Below, one piece after another: positions 23,834-34,040 of a stretch of DNA of 64,000 nucleotides (the stretch's first letter is position 1; every line of letters starts with the position of its first letter). The position numbers and the translations under genes were made by a program. Where the stretch lies: NCBI GenBank assembly GCA_963921935.1, contig OY998180.1, positions 210,482,744 to 210,546,743 on the forward strand, written 5' to 3'. The notes below the pieces were generated by a model. That model had not been told where the DNA came from. It saw only the letters and a list, made by a program, of their open reading frames with translations, and searched no databases. Source of the stretch: Galeruca laticollis. Taxonomy: Eukaryota; Arthropoda; Insecta; Coleoptera; Chrysomelidae.

Positions 23834-26290
23834 CTTTCATGGGACGGACATCAAAATTTTACGAAAAGGACTAACTGGGGTCCGAGCAGACCCCGTGCGT
23901 AAAATTGCAGAAATGCTGTATTTTTCTTTAAATTAAATATATAGAAAAGAAGTTTTATAAAAGTTTTACTATTAACCATTTATTAGTCAAAAATCATCAC
24001 GAAAAAATACAAAATACCCTAATCACTAATACTACTAGCTACATATCATTTTAACATTTTTTACAAACTATATCCGATTTTGAATGTTCTAGGCACACAA
24101 AGTTATTACACCTAATACATATTTTTCTGGATTTTCTGTCTTTTCCTCTTTGACACATATGGCAGCGCCCCCTGGTAATGTTTTGTTGTTCAACTCTATG
24201 TTCTGTTGCATCCAGTAGTTCGGGAAAAACGTCTGTCATATGCCGTTTTCTATTCGTCTGAATGTATTTATTATTATATCGCCGGAAAACGATTTTCTTA
24301 ATGAGTTCGTTTTCTAGTCCCAAAATATACATTTTACGTTTATCCAAACTGTTTTTTCGCCAATCCGGGTTTTGCAGTAACCACAATTTATAAGCATTTA
24401 TTTCTGCGATATCTATAAGATGCGAAAATATTGCCATTGGCCAGCGGTTTGACTTTCTCTGCACTGTATATTCTTTGGCCAACTTATCTGTGTCGACAGC
24501 ACCTTTTGTTTTGTTGTAATGAAGAATAATTTCTGGTTTATAGTGCTGATCTTCTCCAGCTACTTTACTATCAGTATGCTTACTTGAAAGTAAGATGACA
24601 GCATGTTTTTGTTTTGGAACATAGGACACTAGCGTTCTTTGATTTCTAAAAGCAAACATACTTGAAAACTCTTTCTTGTACGATGCCGGTAAAAGTTCCC
24701 TGGGAATAAATGTTTTATTTTTCCGGAGGGTTCCACATAAAGTATTATTTTTTTTCCACAACTTGTCAGCAAGTTCTAAACTTGTAAAAAAGTTATCGGT
24801 CGTTACTCCAAATCCGCCTTCCAAATGGCCTGTCAAATCTAGGACAACCCTTTGACCTTGACCCTTTTCCGCTTTGTTACCTTGTTTTCCTAAAAATTAA
24901 TAGATACATAGGAATATAAAGTTTGCCTATATTGCTTTTCAAATAACTTACCCAAATAAACTTGCATGTTTGCAATATAAGAAGTGGTGCAGTCCACAAG
25001 AGCCCATATTTTGATTCCATACTTATCAGGTTTACTCTTCATATAGACTCGGAATGGTGCCTTACCCCTAAATGGTACATGCTGCTCATCTACACATAGA
25101 TGGTCGCCAGGATTAAGTGATTTTTTACAATTAGAAGTGAAAATATCGAATATATCTCTTATCGGAGCTAGCTTATCTACTAATTTTCGTTCTTGTCTTG
25201 TTTGAAAATTATCAAAGCGTAAAAATGAAGTAATTTGTTTGAATCTGTCTCTTGACATTGCAGCAGGAATTATAGGACGACAGTAAGAAATATCTTGACA
25301 CCAGAGCATATCGATAGCCTCTTTCCATCCGTGAAGTGCGCCAAGAATAAGCAACAGTCCAATATAAGCTTCAATCTCTGTAGAATCATAAGGTACAAAA
25401 ACTTTAAATTTATTCGGATTTTCTATATTCCATTTATCATAATATGTTTGTGCCTTTCTGTTTGTTTCGGTTACTATTATGTTCAGAATATCCGGAGATA
25501 GGAAAAGAAGAAAAGCGTCTTTTATACTTGAGATATCAGAACTGTAATTTGTAAGGCCTAGAGCATGTCTCCGAAGATTAGCTTTTGAACGTCTAATTTT
25601 TGTGTTTCCTGGAATTTTTGACCACTCAATTCTATCTTTAGATTTATATACTGGAATGCCCTAGCTGTTATTAACTGTTGGTTCCTCTGGGTTCGTTTTC
25701 TCTATACTTTGATCAACAACTATTACATCATATTCTTCCTCTACTTCACTCGATGTTTCCTCATAGATAACACTATCAAACTCTGGATCATGACTTTCAA
25801 GTATACGTAACATCTCATCGTCGGTAAGCCCCTTGCGATTGTTTGTAAATAAAAACTGACTCATTTTCAAAACGATGTACCCTATCGCAATATCACAAGA
25901 GACTAACCCGAATATTCAAGTATAAAAATTATATCGCAGTGCGGGGAATCCTCCATTTGAACTGGTAATTTACATTTTACAATTATATGGGTAAATTCCC
26001 TGTGAGTAAACAAACGTTAAATGTATGGGATTCCCCGATTTTACTAACAGTTACCGGGATTATTTTATCGGACGTAAAAGGCTGACCGGGGTCTGAAGAG
26101 ACCCCTGGAATATAAAACTATTTTTTGTTTATACCAGCCAATAAAAACTACTGAATACATCATATTTTATCAAAATAATTCATAAACTGCAGCTAGATGA
26201 AAGATCAATGTTTAAAAATTTGCGTTTGCAAAGATACAGCAAAAACATACGTCATGGGGTACAATCGGACCCCGGCCAGTCCTATGAAGG
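23834..26290 (-). mobile_element. piggyBac element, nearly intact
   Basis: TTAA flanks both sides (23830-23833 and 26291-26294). The ends are CTTTCATGGGAC (left) and, inverted, CCTTCATAGGAC (right), agreeing at 10 of 12 positions. Subterminal palindromes GGGGTCCGAGCAGACCCC (23877-23894) and GGGGTCTGAAGAGACCCC (26088-26105), plus a looser GGGGT...GACCCC at 26256-26273, are placed near both ends. Length is 2457 bp. The empty site is readable because the target lies in a BEL/Pao frame. Confidence 0.92.
24051..25870 (-). CDS. piggyBac transposase with one intron and one in-frame TAG
   Basis: Two start codons are possible (25870, MKMSQF; or 25864, MSQF). The acidic N-terminus is followed by a single TAG at 25661-25663 (NNS-stop-GIPVY); apart from it the frame is open through RWSKIPG-type and IEAYIGLLLILGALHG regions. 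LCVDEQHVPFRGKAPF (first Asp), FGVTTDNFFTSLELADKLWK (second) and TKGAVDTDKLAKEY (third) are intact. A clean 62-nt GT-AG intron at 24890-24951 (GTAAGT ... TTTTTAG) joins YLG to KQGNKAEKG in frame. The C-terminal domain has CHMCQRGKDRKSRKICIRC and CLEHSKSDIVCKKC, a complete Cys/His set. About 586 codons, normal for the family. Read-through of TAG, or a low-frequency TAG allele of a CAG codon, would make it full length. I keep it as a CDS because only one base prevents expression; it may be a pseudogene. Confidence 0.8.
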
Positions 26291-26515
26291 TTAACAAAAA
26301 TTGAGAATTGGTATTTTGTCCCCGGAGAGTTGAATTTAGCCGATTTACCATCCAGAAGTTGTTCACCTAAGAAATTATTGGAGTTAGAATGGTGGAAAAA
26401 AAACTGAAGTTAATGAACAGATTGTTTTGAAGAAACGAAAAATAGCACCTCAACTTTAATCAACAATAGGAAACATTCAGATTGGTATTATTTTCGATTT
26501 TCAAAGTACCAGAAC
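26291..26515 (+). mobile_element. BEL/Pao retrotransposon fragment (right of piggyBac insertion)
   Basis: Continuing from 23833, the frame gives KIENWYFVPGELNLADLPSR, the strongly conserved W-x-x-V-P-G-x-x-N-x-A-D-x-x-S-R motif of BEL/Pao. A degraded DWYYFRFSKYQNIV follows near 26480. The fragment stops close to the Tigger start codon. Confidence 0.75.
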
Positions 26516-26634
26516 ATTGTTACAGAATGTCCTTAAAGAAAAATTGTAAATATTCATCAGACACACTAATATCCGCATTAGAAGCTATAAAAAATGGAAT
26601 GAATGGCTATTAAAGCTGCAAGTAGAGAATATAA

Positions 26635-27100
26635 AGGCGGGTTTATATAACATTTACATAGTCGTAATCACAGTCACAATCATAAGAGTTGAACTAATTA
26701 TTTCTTATAGGACCGTTTATACAATTGTCACAATCATAATCATAAGCATAATTTTACTGACCTTGAAGCTCCTAACTTTTAACTTTATGATTATGATTAA
26801 GACGAGAATTAAAATGCGCATGCGTCGAAACCAACAGGCGATGAGCAATGTTGGCAAAAAGGCGTCTTGGTTGAAGAATGAATTTTATTGGCCGTTTTTT
26901 GGAGGTATTTCTGTGCTCCGTCAATCATTGTTTATATTATACTTCATTGATTTGACTGTTGGCTAATTTCATTTATATGAATTTTATGCTTATGACTGTG
27001 ACTATTAAAATTGTATCAACGCCTTTTAGAATTGTGATTGTGATTAAGTTTATGATTCTGACTGTGATTATGACTATGTAAATGTTGTATAAACCCGCCT
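26635..27100. mobile_element. MITE with TAA target duplication (PIF/Harbinger-like)
   Basis: The inverted ends read AGGCGGGTTTATA then AACATTTACATAGTC on the left and their inverse on the right (AGGCGGGTTTATACAAC). TAA is duplicated (26632-26634 and 27101-27103). The interior holds many repeats of TCATAATCATAA / TGTGATTATGA type. Length 466 bp, no coding sequence. Removing it with one TAA brings the Tigger N-terminal region together. Confidence 0.85.
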
Positions 27101-27785
27101 TAATATTCCCAAAACTACCCTTCACTCAAAATTTTATGGAAAGTATCCTGTTGAGTGTAAAGCTGGAGCCCCTACAACTTTATCGAAAGAAGAAGAGGAC
27201 ACCCTAGCAAAGTGGATAATAGCTAAAGTAAGATTTCCGGTAACCAAGGAACAACTACTTGAAAGTGTATGTGTGCTTTAAAAAAAAAAGAAAAAAAACA
27301 GATCCCTTTAAAAACAAGGAAAAATCGTGTCTACCTGGTACACACTGGTATGAAGGCTTTCTGCGACGTCATAAGGAAATCTCTACACGAATGACTCAAA
27401 ATTTAGTTCACGCTAGGGCTCAATCACTGAACGAAGCCTTCGAAACTGGTTTGTAGAAATTGAATCATATTTTCTTGCCGAAAGTTTGATGGAGATTACA
27501 CAAGATCCTAGACGAACATTTAACGCAGATGAGACTGCTTTTTTCTTATGTCCAAAAGGATCAAAAGCTCTTGCACTCAAAGGAAGTAGAAACGTTTACA
27601 ACAGTACAGCTAACAATGAGAAGGAATGTTTAACAACTCTTGTTACGGGTAATTGTCATATTCCAGAACCCTTATTCTCCCATTTTTTCACATACTTATG
27701 TTACTTACCTACTGTTTTTATTTTACAGCAAATGCGGCAGGAGAGTTAGCGCCTACTATGGTGATGTTCCCCTATGAATGAATTC

Positions 27786-28243
27786 TGTGGTGGTTACTTA
27801 GTAAGGGTCCCTCGTATACTCGACGTTTACCATAAAGGCATATTATTATGGAGGAAACCAGTTACCTAGCAACCTGTATTCGGGAACAGAATAAACAATA
27901 ACACATTTATAAAAGCACTGGGTTCAAGTTTAATACATTTAAAAATACACGATTATAAATATCAAAACGACTTATTCAAAGTATTAATAACAATAATATC
28001 ATCCTGGTTCGTTCACACCCATTATATAGGAAACATAGTTGTGTTTTACTACACATCCGGCCTCCGTCTATAAACTGTACATGTCTGTTTATAAAATAAC
28101 AAACACAAGCTTTCCTTGATAAATGACATTGACCATGGCCGACCAATGCTCCCTACATACTATAATTAATATTAACCTGAATTTAAATATTATTTCTAAG
28201 TTAGTGTCCTTTTGTCTTTAATGTCTTTTAAGGGATCACTACA
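27786..28243. mobile_element. Solo LTR with 4-bp target duplication
   Basis: The segment starts TGTGGTGG and ends CACTACA, giving TG...CA ends with 6 of 7 bases inverted-complementary. ATTC is duplicated (27782-27785 and 28244-28247). Removing the segment with one ATTC continues the Tigger frame as PYE-stop-IPQSVVALMPNGWG, which fixes both borders. The interior contains an AATAAA near 27890. No second LTR or internal region is present, so recombination has removed the rest; the parent family (BEL, Gypsy or other) is not determined. Confidence 0.85.
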
Positions 28244-28390
28244 ATTCCACAAAGTGTTGTTGCACTAATGCCAAACGGTTGGGGCCTGGGAAAGTCGGAG
28301 TCGGGTTGAATGACAGGCGAAAGTTTTTTCGAATATACGTCAAATATTTTGTACCAATGGATTCTTAAAAATAACATACCATTGCCTGTA

Positions 28391-28877
28391 AGTAGATAGA
28401 CTATGAGAGTTCTGGAGCGGAAGTCGGCCATGATGGATTTCATGGCCGGCTGCGCGCGCACCGGAAGTGACGTCATGCTCGTTGGCGCGACGGTGACGCT
28501 GGGGACGTCATAAGGGGAGGGGCCGAAGTCGGTCATTTTTCATCCTGTAATTGTAGATTTCTATCGCACCGAGCTTACAGCACAAAAAATTACGTCACAT
28601 TATCCGAGAACGCAAATAAAATCTACGGGATAAAAAATGGACGGCACACAGCCATCTATAGAAATCTACAAAAAATGACATACGCCATCTAGCGATATAA
28701 ATCTACAATTACAGGATAAAAAATGACTGACGGATAAAAAATGGCCGACTTCGGCCCCTCCCCTTATGACGTCACCGTCGCGCCGACGAGCATGACGTCA
28801 ATTCCGGTACGCGCGCAGCCGGCCAAGAAATCCAACATGGCCGACTTCCGCTCCAGAACTCTCATAGTCTCTCTACT
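28391..28877. mobile_element. GC-rich long-inverted-repeat MITE with 6-bp target duplication
   Basis: The ends form inverted repeats of about 170 bp, beginning AGTAGATAGACTATGAGAG (left) and inverse AGTAGAGAGACTATGAGAG (right). They include GGAGCGGAAGTCGGCCATG and GGGGAGGGGCCGAAGTCGG. CCTGTA is duplicated (28385-28390 and 28878-28883). Removal with one copy reads through as PLPVIFYVNGH of the Tigger frame. The arms are far richer in G and C and in CpG (GCGCGC) than the surroundings. A 6-bp duplication does not fit the common DNA-transposon superfamilies well. Confidence 0.85.
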
Positions 28878-30646
28878 CCTGTAATATTTTATGTAAATGG
28901 GCACAACTCGCACTTGACATTGCATCTTAACAACTTTTGTTCAGAAAAAGGTATCATTTTAATTAGTCTGTTCCCTAATTCTACTCATATACTGCAACCT
29001 ATGGTTGTAGGGGTTTTTAAACCTCTCAAAACTGGCTGGAAGAAAGCGGTTGCTAAATTTAGAATAGACACTAATAAACAAAAAATTCGAAATGACAATT
29101 TTGCTCCGTTATTGGATACTGTAATTAAAGACGTCATTACACCTACAATGGTGCAAAATGCCTTTAAAACTTGTGGATTATTTCCATTTGATGCAGATGC
29201 AATATATTATAGTAAGCTGGTAACTGCAGAAGATACAACAAATTCTACAATTACAGACAATGGAAAAGGTTGAATTCAATACACACCATTTGAATTTCAT
29301 TAAGAAATTTTTTGAGAAAGGTACACTTGAGAAATTTAATCTTTTTCTTTCCACTGTGAGTGAATGGCCAGGTCCAATACAAGATGACTTTATATAATTT
29401 ATGGAAAAAATTAAAACAGCATGTCGAAGAAAAACCTTCAGCAGATAATATACAAAATAGAAAGAACACTAATGAGAACTTGCAAGTTGCAGACAATGTA
29501 CCAAAAGATTCTTTTGTTTTAGAAGCCGAGTGGCTCGATGAGTATTTGTTCAATACAACTAACGAGAACATTAAAATTATTGGATCATTAGCAAACGACA
29601 CCGGAGGGGAAAGTATTGAAATTAATGAGGAAATACTATAGAATTGGTAGTAGATAAAGAGCAAGGAATTGAAATAGAAAAGTTAATCAATACAGGTACG
29701 AGCGAAAAAGAAATACGACCGGAATCATTAATGGAGGAAGATATGCTACAAGGGAAAGGAATGAAATCAAGTGATAAAGAACTAAAAGAAACAAAACGGG
29801 AACCGGTAATAGAGGGAGATACGCTACAACCGACAGAAATAATAAAGTCAAGCAATAAAGGACCAAAAGAAATAGAAATAAGGGAGAAATCAGTAATACA
29901 AACGGAAAGGTTGCAAACTAGAGAAACAATGATTCAAGTAGAAAAGGGAAATTACCAAGACACAAATAAAGTGAAAGTTAATTCAGTGGAAGAAAGTAAC
30001 AACCATGGCTCGAAAGAAGTCGGAGTAAAAGTTAATTTAATAGAAGGAAGTGATAACCAAAGCCCAAAAGAAGTTAGTTTAAAGGTATATTATATTGGCC
30101 TGAAAAATCAAAAGAGGGAGCGAAGAAAAAAACCTTAGTTAAAATAGTTAGTTCAGAACAGTGGGAGGCATTTTATAATGGTGAGAAACGGGAAAAAGAG
30201 CAGATAGAACAGGAAAAAGAAAATAGGAAGACATTGTGCCTGGAAAAGCTAAAAGGAAAGTCAGAAAAATCAAGAAAACAGAAAATGGATAACGAATCCG
30301 AACTAAAAGAGACGAATTTCAATGAAAAAGATCCACAACAAGAGTTCCAACGAAAAAATGAATGCTCATGAAGACAAACTTATTGTAGACCTAAAGAAAA
30401 ATTTTAAGAAAGGAGATTATGTTATTGTTTCCAGGCATAATACTTGAAATAAGTGACGAAGAGGAGGCTTACGTAAGTGCTATGACCCCAAGTGGAAGCA
30501 GCTGGAAGTGGCCTTCTAAAAAAGATGTTATTTGGTACAAATTTAACGATAATGAAGAAAAAATTAGCAAGCCTCTACTAATAAACAATAATAAAAGAGG
30601 TCTATTCAGGGTACTTGCAATTGAAAAGTTCATAAATATACAATAA

Positions 30647-30959
30647 TTTTCACTTTTTATAACAATTTTGACTCCCATGTCACAATTAGGTCAAGTTTGT
30701 GTCCGAAATACCGACACTGTCCGTTTTTTGTACCCTGCGGGTGTCATTTTTTAGCACTTAAGTTGGATATCTATGTCCGAATTGGGATCATGGTTTGTAC
30801 TTTTATATTTCATTTTTTAAGAAAAAAATTATTTTCCTGTATTGTTTTCAGTTCTCAACATAAATAAATTGAATGTTCAAGAAATCAGATTAATTTTTTT
30901 CATTCGGGTGTCACAAATACGAACAAAGTTACCAAGAAAGTGAGTAAAGCTATTCCTTA
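30647..30959. other. 3' flank of Tigger, no gene
   Basis: Repeated GTCCGAA motifs (30702, 30774, 30963) and GTGTCA occur here and may belong to the Tigger 3' end, but I found no matching left terminus. Confidence 0.35.
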
Positions 30960-31200
30960 AGATGTCCGAATTTGGTACATTTACTTTACAAACAAATCAT
31001 AAGACCCATACTCACTTACGCCGCATCTATATACTACACGGGCACCAAACACAATTTTCACTCCCTGCAGGTGAAACAGAACAAGTATCTCATAATACGG
31101 TTTACCCCAAATTACCTAAAACTTCTTGACGAATATACCCACTATCAAAGACTTTACCAACAAAATCTCAGATAATTTTTATAACTACTGTCTGCCACAA
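30960..31200 (+). mobile_element. LINE fragment, end of reverse transcriptase domain
   Basis: The frame 30972-31175 reads LLYKQIIRPILTYAASIYYT and LQVKQNKYLIIRFTPN, the thumb-region motif (L-Y-x-x-x-I-R-P-x-L-x-Y-A) of Jockey-type reverse transcriptases. It is broken by a stop after QNLR. Neither end of the element can be placed. Confidence 0.65.
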
Positions 31201-31699
31201 GATCTTCGAAATAAACTCAAAGCCGCAAATCGCGCAGAAGGCATCCGAGATAGTGGGTGTAGGCTTCTGTATGGATCGTCAATTATATAACAAGGTTGTA
31301 GATTTCCAAACCACATTATTTCTTAAAGGGGGTAAAAGCTTAGCGGTAATTACACTGCGATGCTTTCACCCCACAATAATTCATTAATTATACAACACCA
31401 AATCAACGTCTGCCAAGTTGCTCTCCCGAAACTTACTACCACGTATCAATTTGAAACCCAGTTTTTCAGCTGTTTTAGTGGGAAAACCCAAGTCGAAAGA
31501 TCGTAGGAGTGAAAATCTATATTAGGGACAAAGTTACACATCCAGTCAAAACAAACTGATGATGCCAGTAGCAAGGAGACGTGAGGACGTACCGGAAGCA
31601 AGAGTGGGCAAGAAAATAGCCAGTCCATCGGCATGTTATATATTTGTATATATTTTCATTTTCTTAATCCACTATTAACAGGCAACCAAAAACTTATTA
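31201..31699. other. No gene recognised
   Basis: Holds an imperfect hairpin (GGGGGTAAAAGC near 31327 with GCTTTCACCCC near 31361). I see no coding sequence. Confidence 0.4.
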
Positions 31700-31958
31700 A
31701 AGAACTTTTTAATCTAATCAGAACTGAACTTAAAAAAGTGTGCCATAATACTCAACTAGACAAGAGCATTAGTTCCAGCTACAATTGAAGAAGGAAGCAA
31801 TAGGTCAAAAAAGTTCGTCATATCTAGCACCTAAATTATATAATATACTACGAGACACAGTAAAAAATGAAAATTCTTTTGCAAAATTTAAAAATCATGT
31901 AAAAAAGTTTATTCGGGAATCAAACAGAAGATATATTACAGTTTTAATAGAAGGTTAA
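31700..31958 (+). mobile_element. LINE fragment, C-terminal tail of polyprotein
   Basis: About 57 codons to a TAA at 31956-31958 read SSSYLAPKLYNILRDTVKN and SFAKFKNHVKKFIRES, the same C-terminal tail as the LINE at 61425 (SLEYLANRVYNYLPKEIKDV, SFKKRVKNYL). It is a separate, 5'-truncated insertion with an AT-rich 3' UTR downstream. Confidence 0.65.
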
Positions 31959-33400
31959 AATAAAAATTAAAATATTAAATACATAGATTATAATATTTTT
32001 ATTACTTTATTAATATTGGATTATGTATATGTGTTTATGTGGATATTTGTATACCTGTCTTACACAATTATTTATGCCAAACAAGTATTACTTTGTTTAT
32101 TCGGATCATATTTTTTTAATTTATATATTGTTAAATACTCTGTATGTTTATTATTCTGAACAAACTATGAAGTAGGTACTTTTAGAGAACGTCTATTTAA
32201 GACTCTACTAGGATAGAAGAACTAATTAAATTGTGTTTGTGGCTATTAATAATACAGACTATTATCAATATTTTGCTAATAGTTGTAACTACTGTTAACC
32301 TAGTGAATACTACCTTATGAAAATACGATTGAATAATGTTGTTCAATTCCCCATAATATAATCACTACGGTTATTTCAAGCCCCAAATTGAGAATTAAAA
32401 ACAACAATTATTTAAAACAATCATTCAAATAACATGAATGAAATCACTCAATGAGCATCCTGGAAGTTATGTGCCTGTTGAAAACAATAAAATGTTTCAA
32501 CCAAGATTTCCTTTACGACCGTGAATGGTTTCGTAGAACACATAATATTTGAAATTACAATCACAACATGCATAAAAAGAATTTGATATGCATGACGTTT
32601 TTGAAATAAATGTTAAGATAGGTTTATCGATTGAATATGTTTTTATAAACAAATCCATTGTATTTCAAATAGCTCATCTTTATCAAGTAACATGTATTTT
32701 ATAAATTGTAGCCAACGTCGCCAAACTTCAAATATTTAATTTTAATTACTTTGGATTACATTAGATTTAAATTATTTCTTATTAAGTCAGTTGTATGTAT
32801 AGTTGTGAAGCAGGACACGGCAGGGTAGTCATGTGTTAAAGTAATTGTCAACTTCTGGATTATATGAAGAAAGTAAACATTTCGGTAAAGACCACTGAGA
32901 TTTTATTTAAACACTAAATAACATTTATTTAGATAGACATGAGCTATCATTTAATAAAATGGTCAAGTTCAACGTCTACTCACAACGTATATAGTTGTTG
33001 TAGATAAACACAATATAACATTGATATTGATATCGGTTGTTTACAATATTTCTCTTTTATTGTAAATACTTCCTCAAGTTTACAATTATGTTTATAATTA
33101 ATATTCAAAATATTTTCTTGCTAACATGTATTGGTATTTTATTTATTATAACAAATATTTATGACTTTAACCTCGACCTGTACTAAGTTCATAATAGTTT
33201 GTTGGGGCTGAATCCAGCATTCGCGGATAATAGTCACTACACCCCAATAGATATTTTCAACAAAAACATATTTGGTCGTTATGCATTCCCAATGCACCAA
33301 TAATATTGATTATCTCGTCATTGATGTGTGATTTATATTACATAAATAAACGAAAAACTTACCTCGAAATCAAACTAGCGCGATAAAAATAAACGTGAAT
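31959..33400. other. No gene recognised
   Basis: AT-rich; the first few hundred bases are probably LINE 3' UTR. I found no coding, repeat or RNA signal that I can support. Confidence 0.45.
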
Positions 33401-33532
33401 AGTCGCGTCGGTCTCTCACACCGTAGACCGAAATATTTTCGGCAAAACTTCTGTTTGGAGATAGCCCCCGCCTCGATTTTCAAATTATCGCTGAATAAAG
33501 TGTATGGTCGGTGTCACAGACCAGTCGCGACT
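33401..33532. mobile_element. Small inverted-repeat element (132 bp)
   Basis: AGTCGCGTCGGTCTCTCACA on the left is mirrored by the inverse of TGTCACAGACCAGTCGCGACT on the right (AGTCGCGACTGGTCTGTGACA). No clear target duplication. It may be a MITE or a relic of a larger element's ends. Confidence 0.45.
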
Positions 33533-33599
33533 AACGGAAGGTTATAACAAAAAGTATGGTTTTTGAAATATGGTATATCACTCAAAAAACACCTTTTTG

Positions 33600-33990
33600 T
33601 CGCAAACATATCAAATTTAATGTGTAAGCGACATGTTGCAAAATGATATGAAGTTATTGAATGGTATAAGCGACACGTCAGAAATGATGTAAGCGATACA
33701 CGCTGAAGTTATTGCAAAATATAACCACAATTTTGCGGAAATCAATAAGTATCGCGTTGATAACAGCTGAATGGAAGCAATACATTATAAGTAACACGTC
33801 AACAATGTAGCATTACCTGAAATGAGAGAAAGACACGTTAAAAAATGAAATAAGCGACACGTGTTATGGGAGTAACAAGTCGATAATGCAGTAAAATGGC
33901 GTAAGTGGCACGTTTCAAAAAGAAATATGCGTCTCATCAATAACGTTGCTGAATCGTGTAAACAATCCATCATTAAGATGTTACTTACTA
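33600..33990. repeat. Degenerate minisatellite with GCGACACGT core
   Basis: Variants of TAAGCGACACGT recur: 33623 (GCGACATGT), 33670 (GCGACACGT), 33693 (GCGATACACG), 33790 (GTAACACGT), 33831 (AGACACGT), 33852 (GCGACACGT), 33903 (GTGGCACGT). They are mostly preceded by ATGA or AATG and TAA. Spacing is irregular (about 25-60 bp). No coding potential. Confidence 0.55.
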
Positions 33991-34005
33991 TCGCTTCTTA
34001 GTAGC

Positions 34006-34030
34006 CTGGTGAGGACCAATAGGTCGAAAC
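34006..34030 (+). ncRNA. Hammerhead-ribozyme-like core, imperfect
   Basis: CTGGTGAGGACCAATAGGTC followed by GAAAC resembles a hammerhead core: CUGANGA, stem II (GACC/GGTC, AATA loop), GAAAC. Two departures matter: the core A6 is G, and there is one extra G between the core and stem II. I could not pair a convincing stem III with a NUH cleavage site downstream. It adjoins the minisatellite above. Hammerheads are known in some satellite DNAs and in Penelope-like elements. A catalytically dead relic or a chance match are both possible. Confidence 0.3.
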
Positions 34031-34040
34031 AGCTGCCCGG

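Larger units (their letters stand above)
26527..30646 (+). pseudogene. Pogo/Tigger-type transposase, split by three insertions and several stops
   Basis: The start MSLKKNCKYSSDTLISALEA and, after a shift, MAIKAASREY form the psq-type helix-turn-helix. IPKTTLHSKFYGKYPVECKA resumes after the MITE at 26635. The CENP-B-type DNA-binding part follows (PGTHWYEGFLRRHKEISTRM), then the DDE core RRTFNADETAFFLCPKGSK. An 80-nt intron (27649-27728) precedes NAAGELAPTMVMFPYE. A solo LTR (27786-28243) and a second MITE (28391-28877) interrupt the core. The second catalytic Asp is Asn here (FYVNGHNSHLTL; the family has DGH). HILQPMVVGVFKPLKTGWKK and CGLFPFDADAIYYSK complete the core. A long repetitive stretch (29644-30138) separates it from the C-terminal SGSSWKWPSKKDVIWY module. 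Stops replacing Arg (27779-27781) and Trp (28307-28309), plus frameshifts, make it non-functional. The 5' border with the BEL/Pao fragment lies within a few bases of the ATG; no Tigger terminal repeat was found. Confidence 0.88.

Noticed and set aside
28228..28536. 102-codon minus-strand frame
   Set aside because: It runs antisense across the LTR end, the Tigger core and the MITE arm. The plus strand explains all three parts, so this is a shadow.
29251..29855. Minus-strand frames of 137 and 77 codons
   Set aside because: Antisense to the Tigger C-terminal linker, whose plus-strand frame carries the recognisable peptides and repeats.
31555..31610. CTGATGATGCC stretch as a hammerhead core
   Set aside because: No GAAA after a plausible stem II, so the core cannot form.
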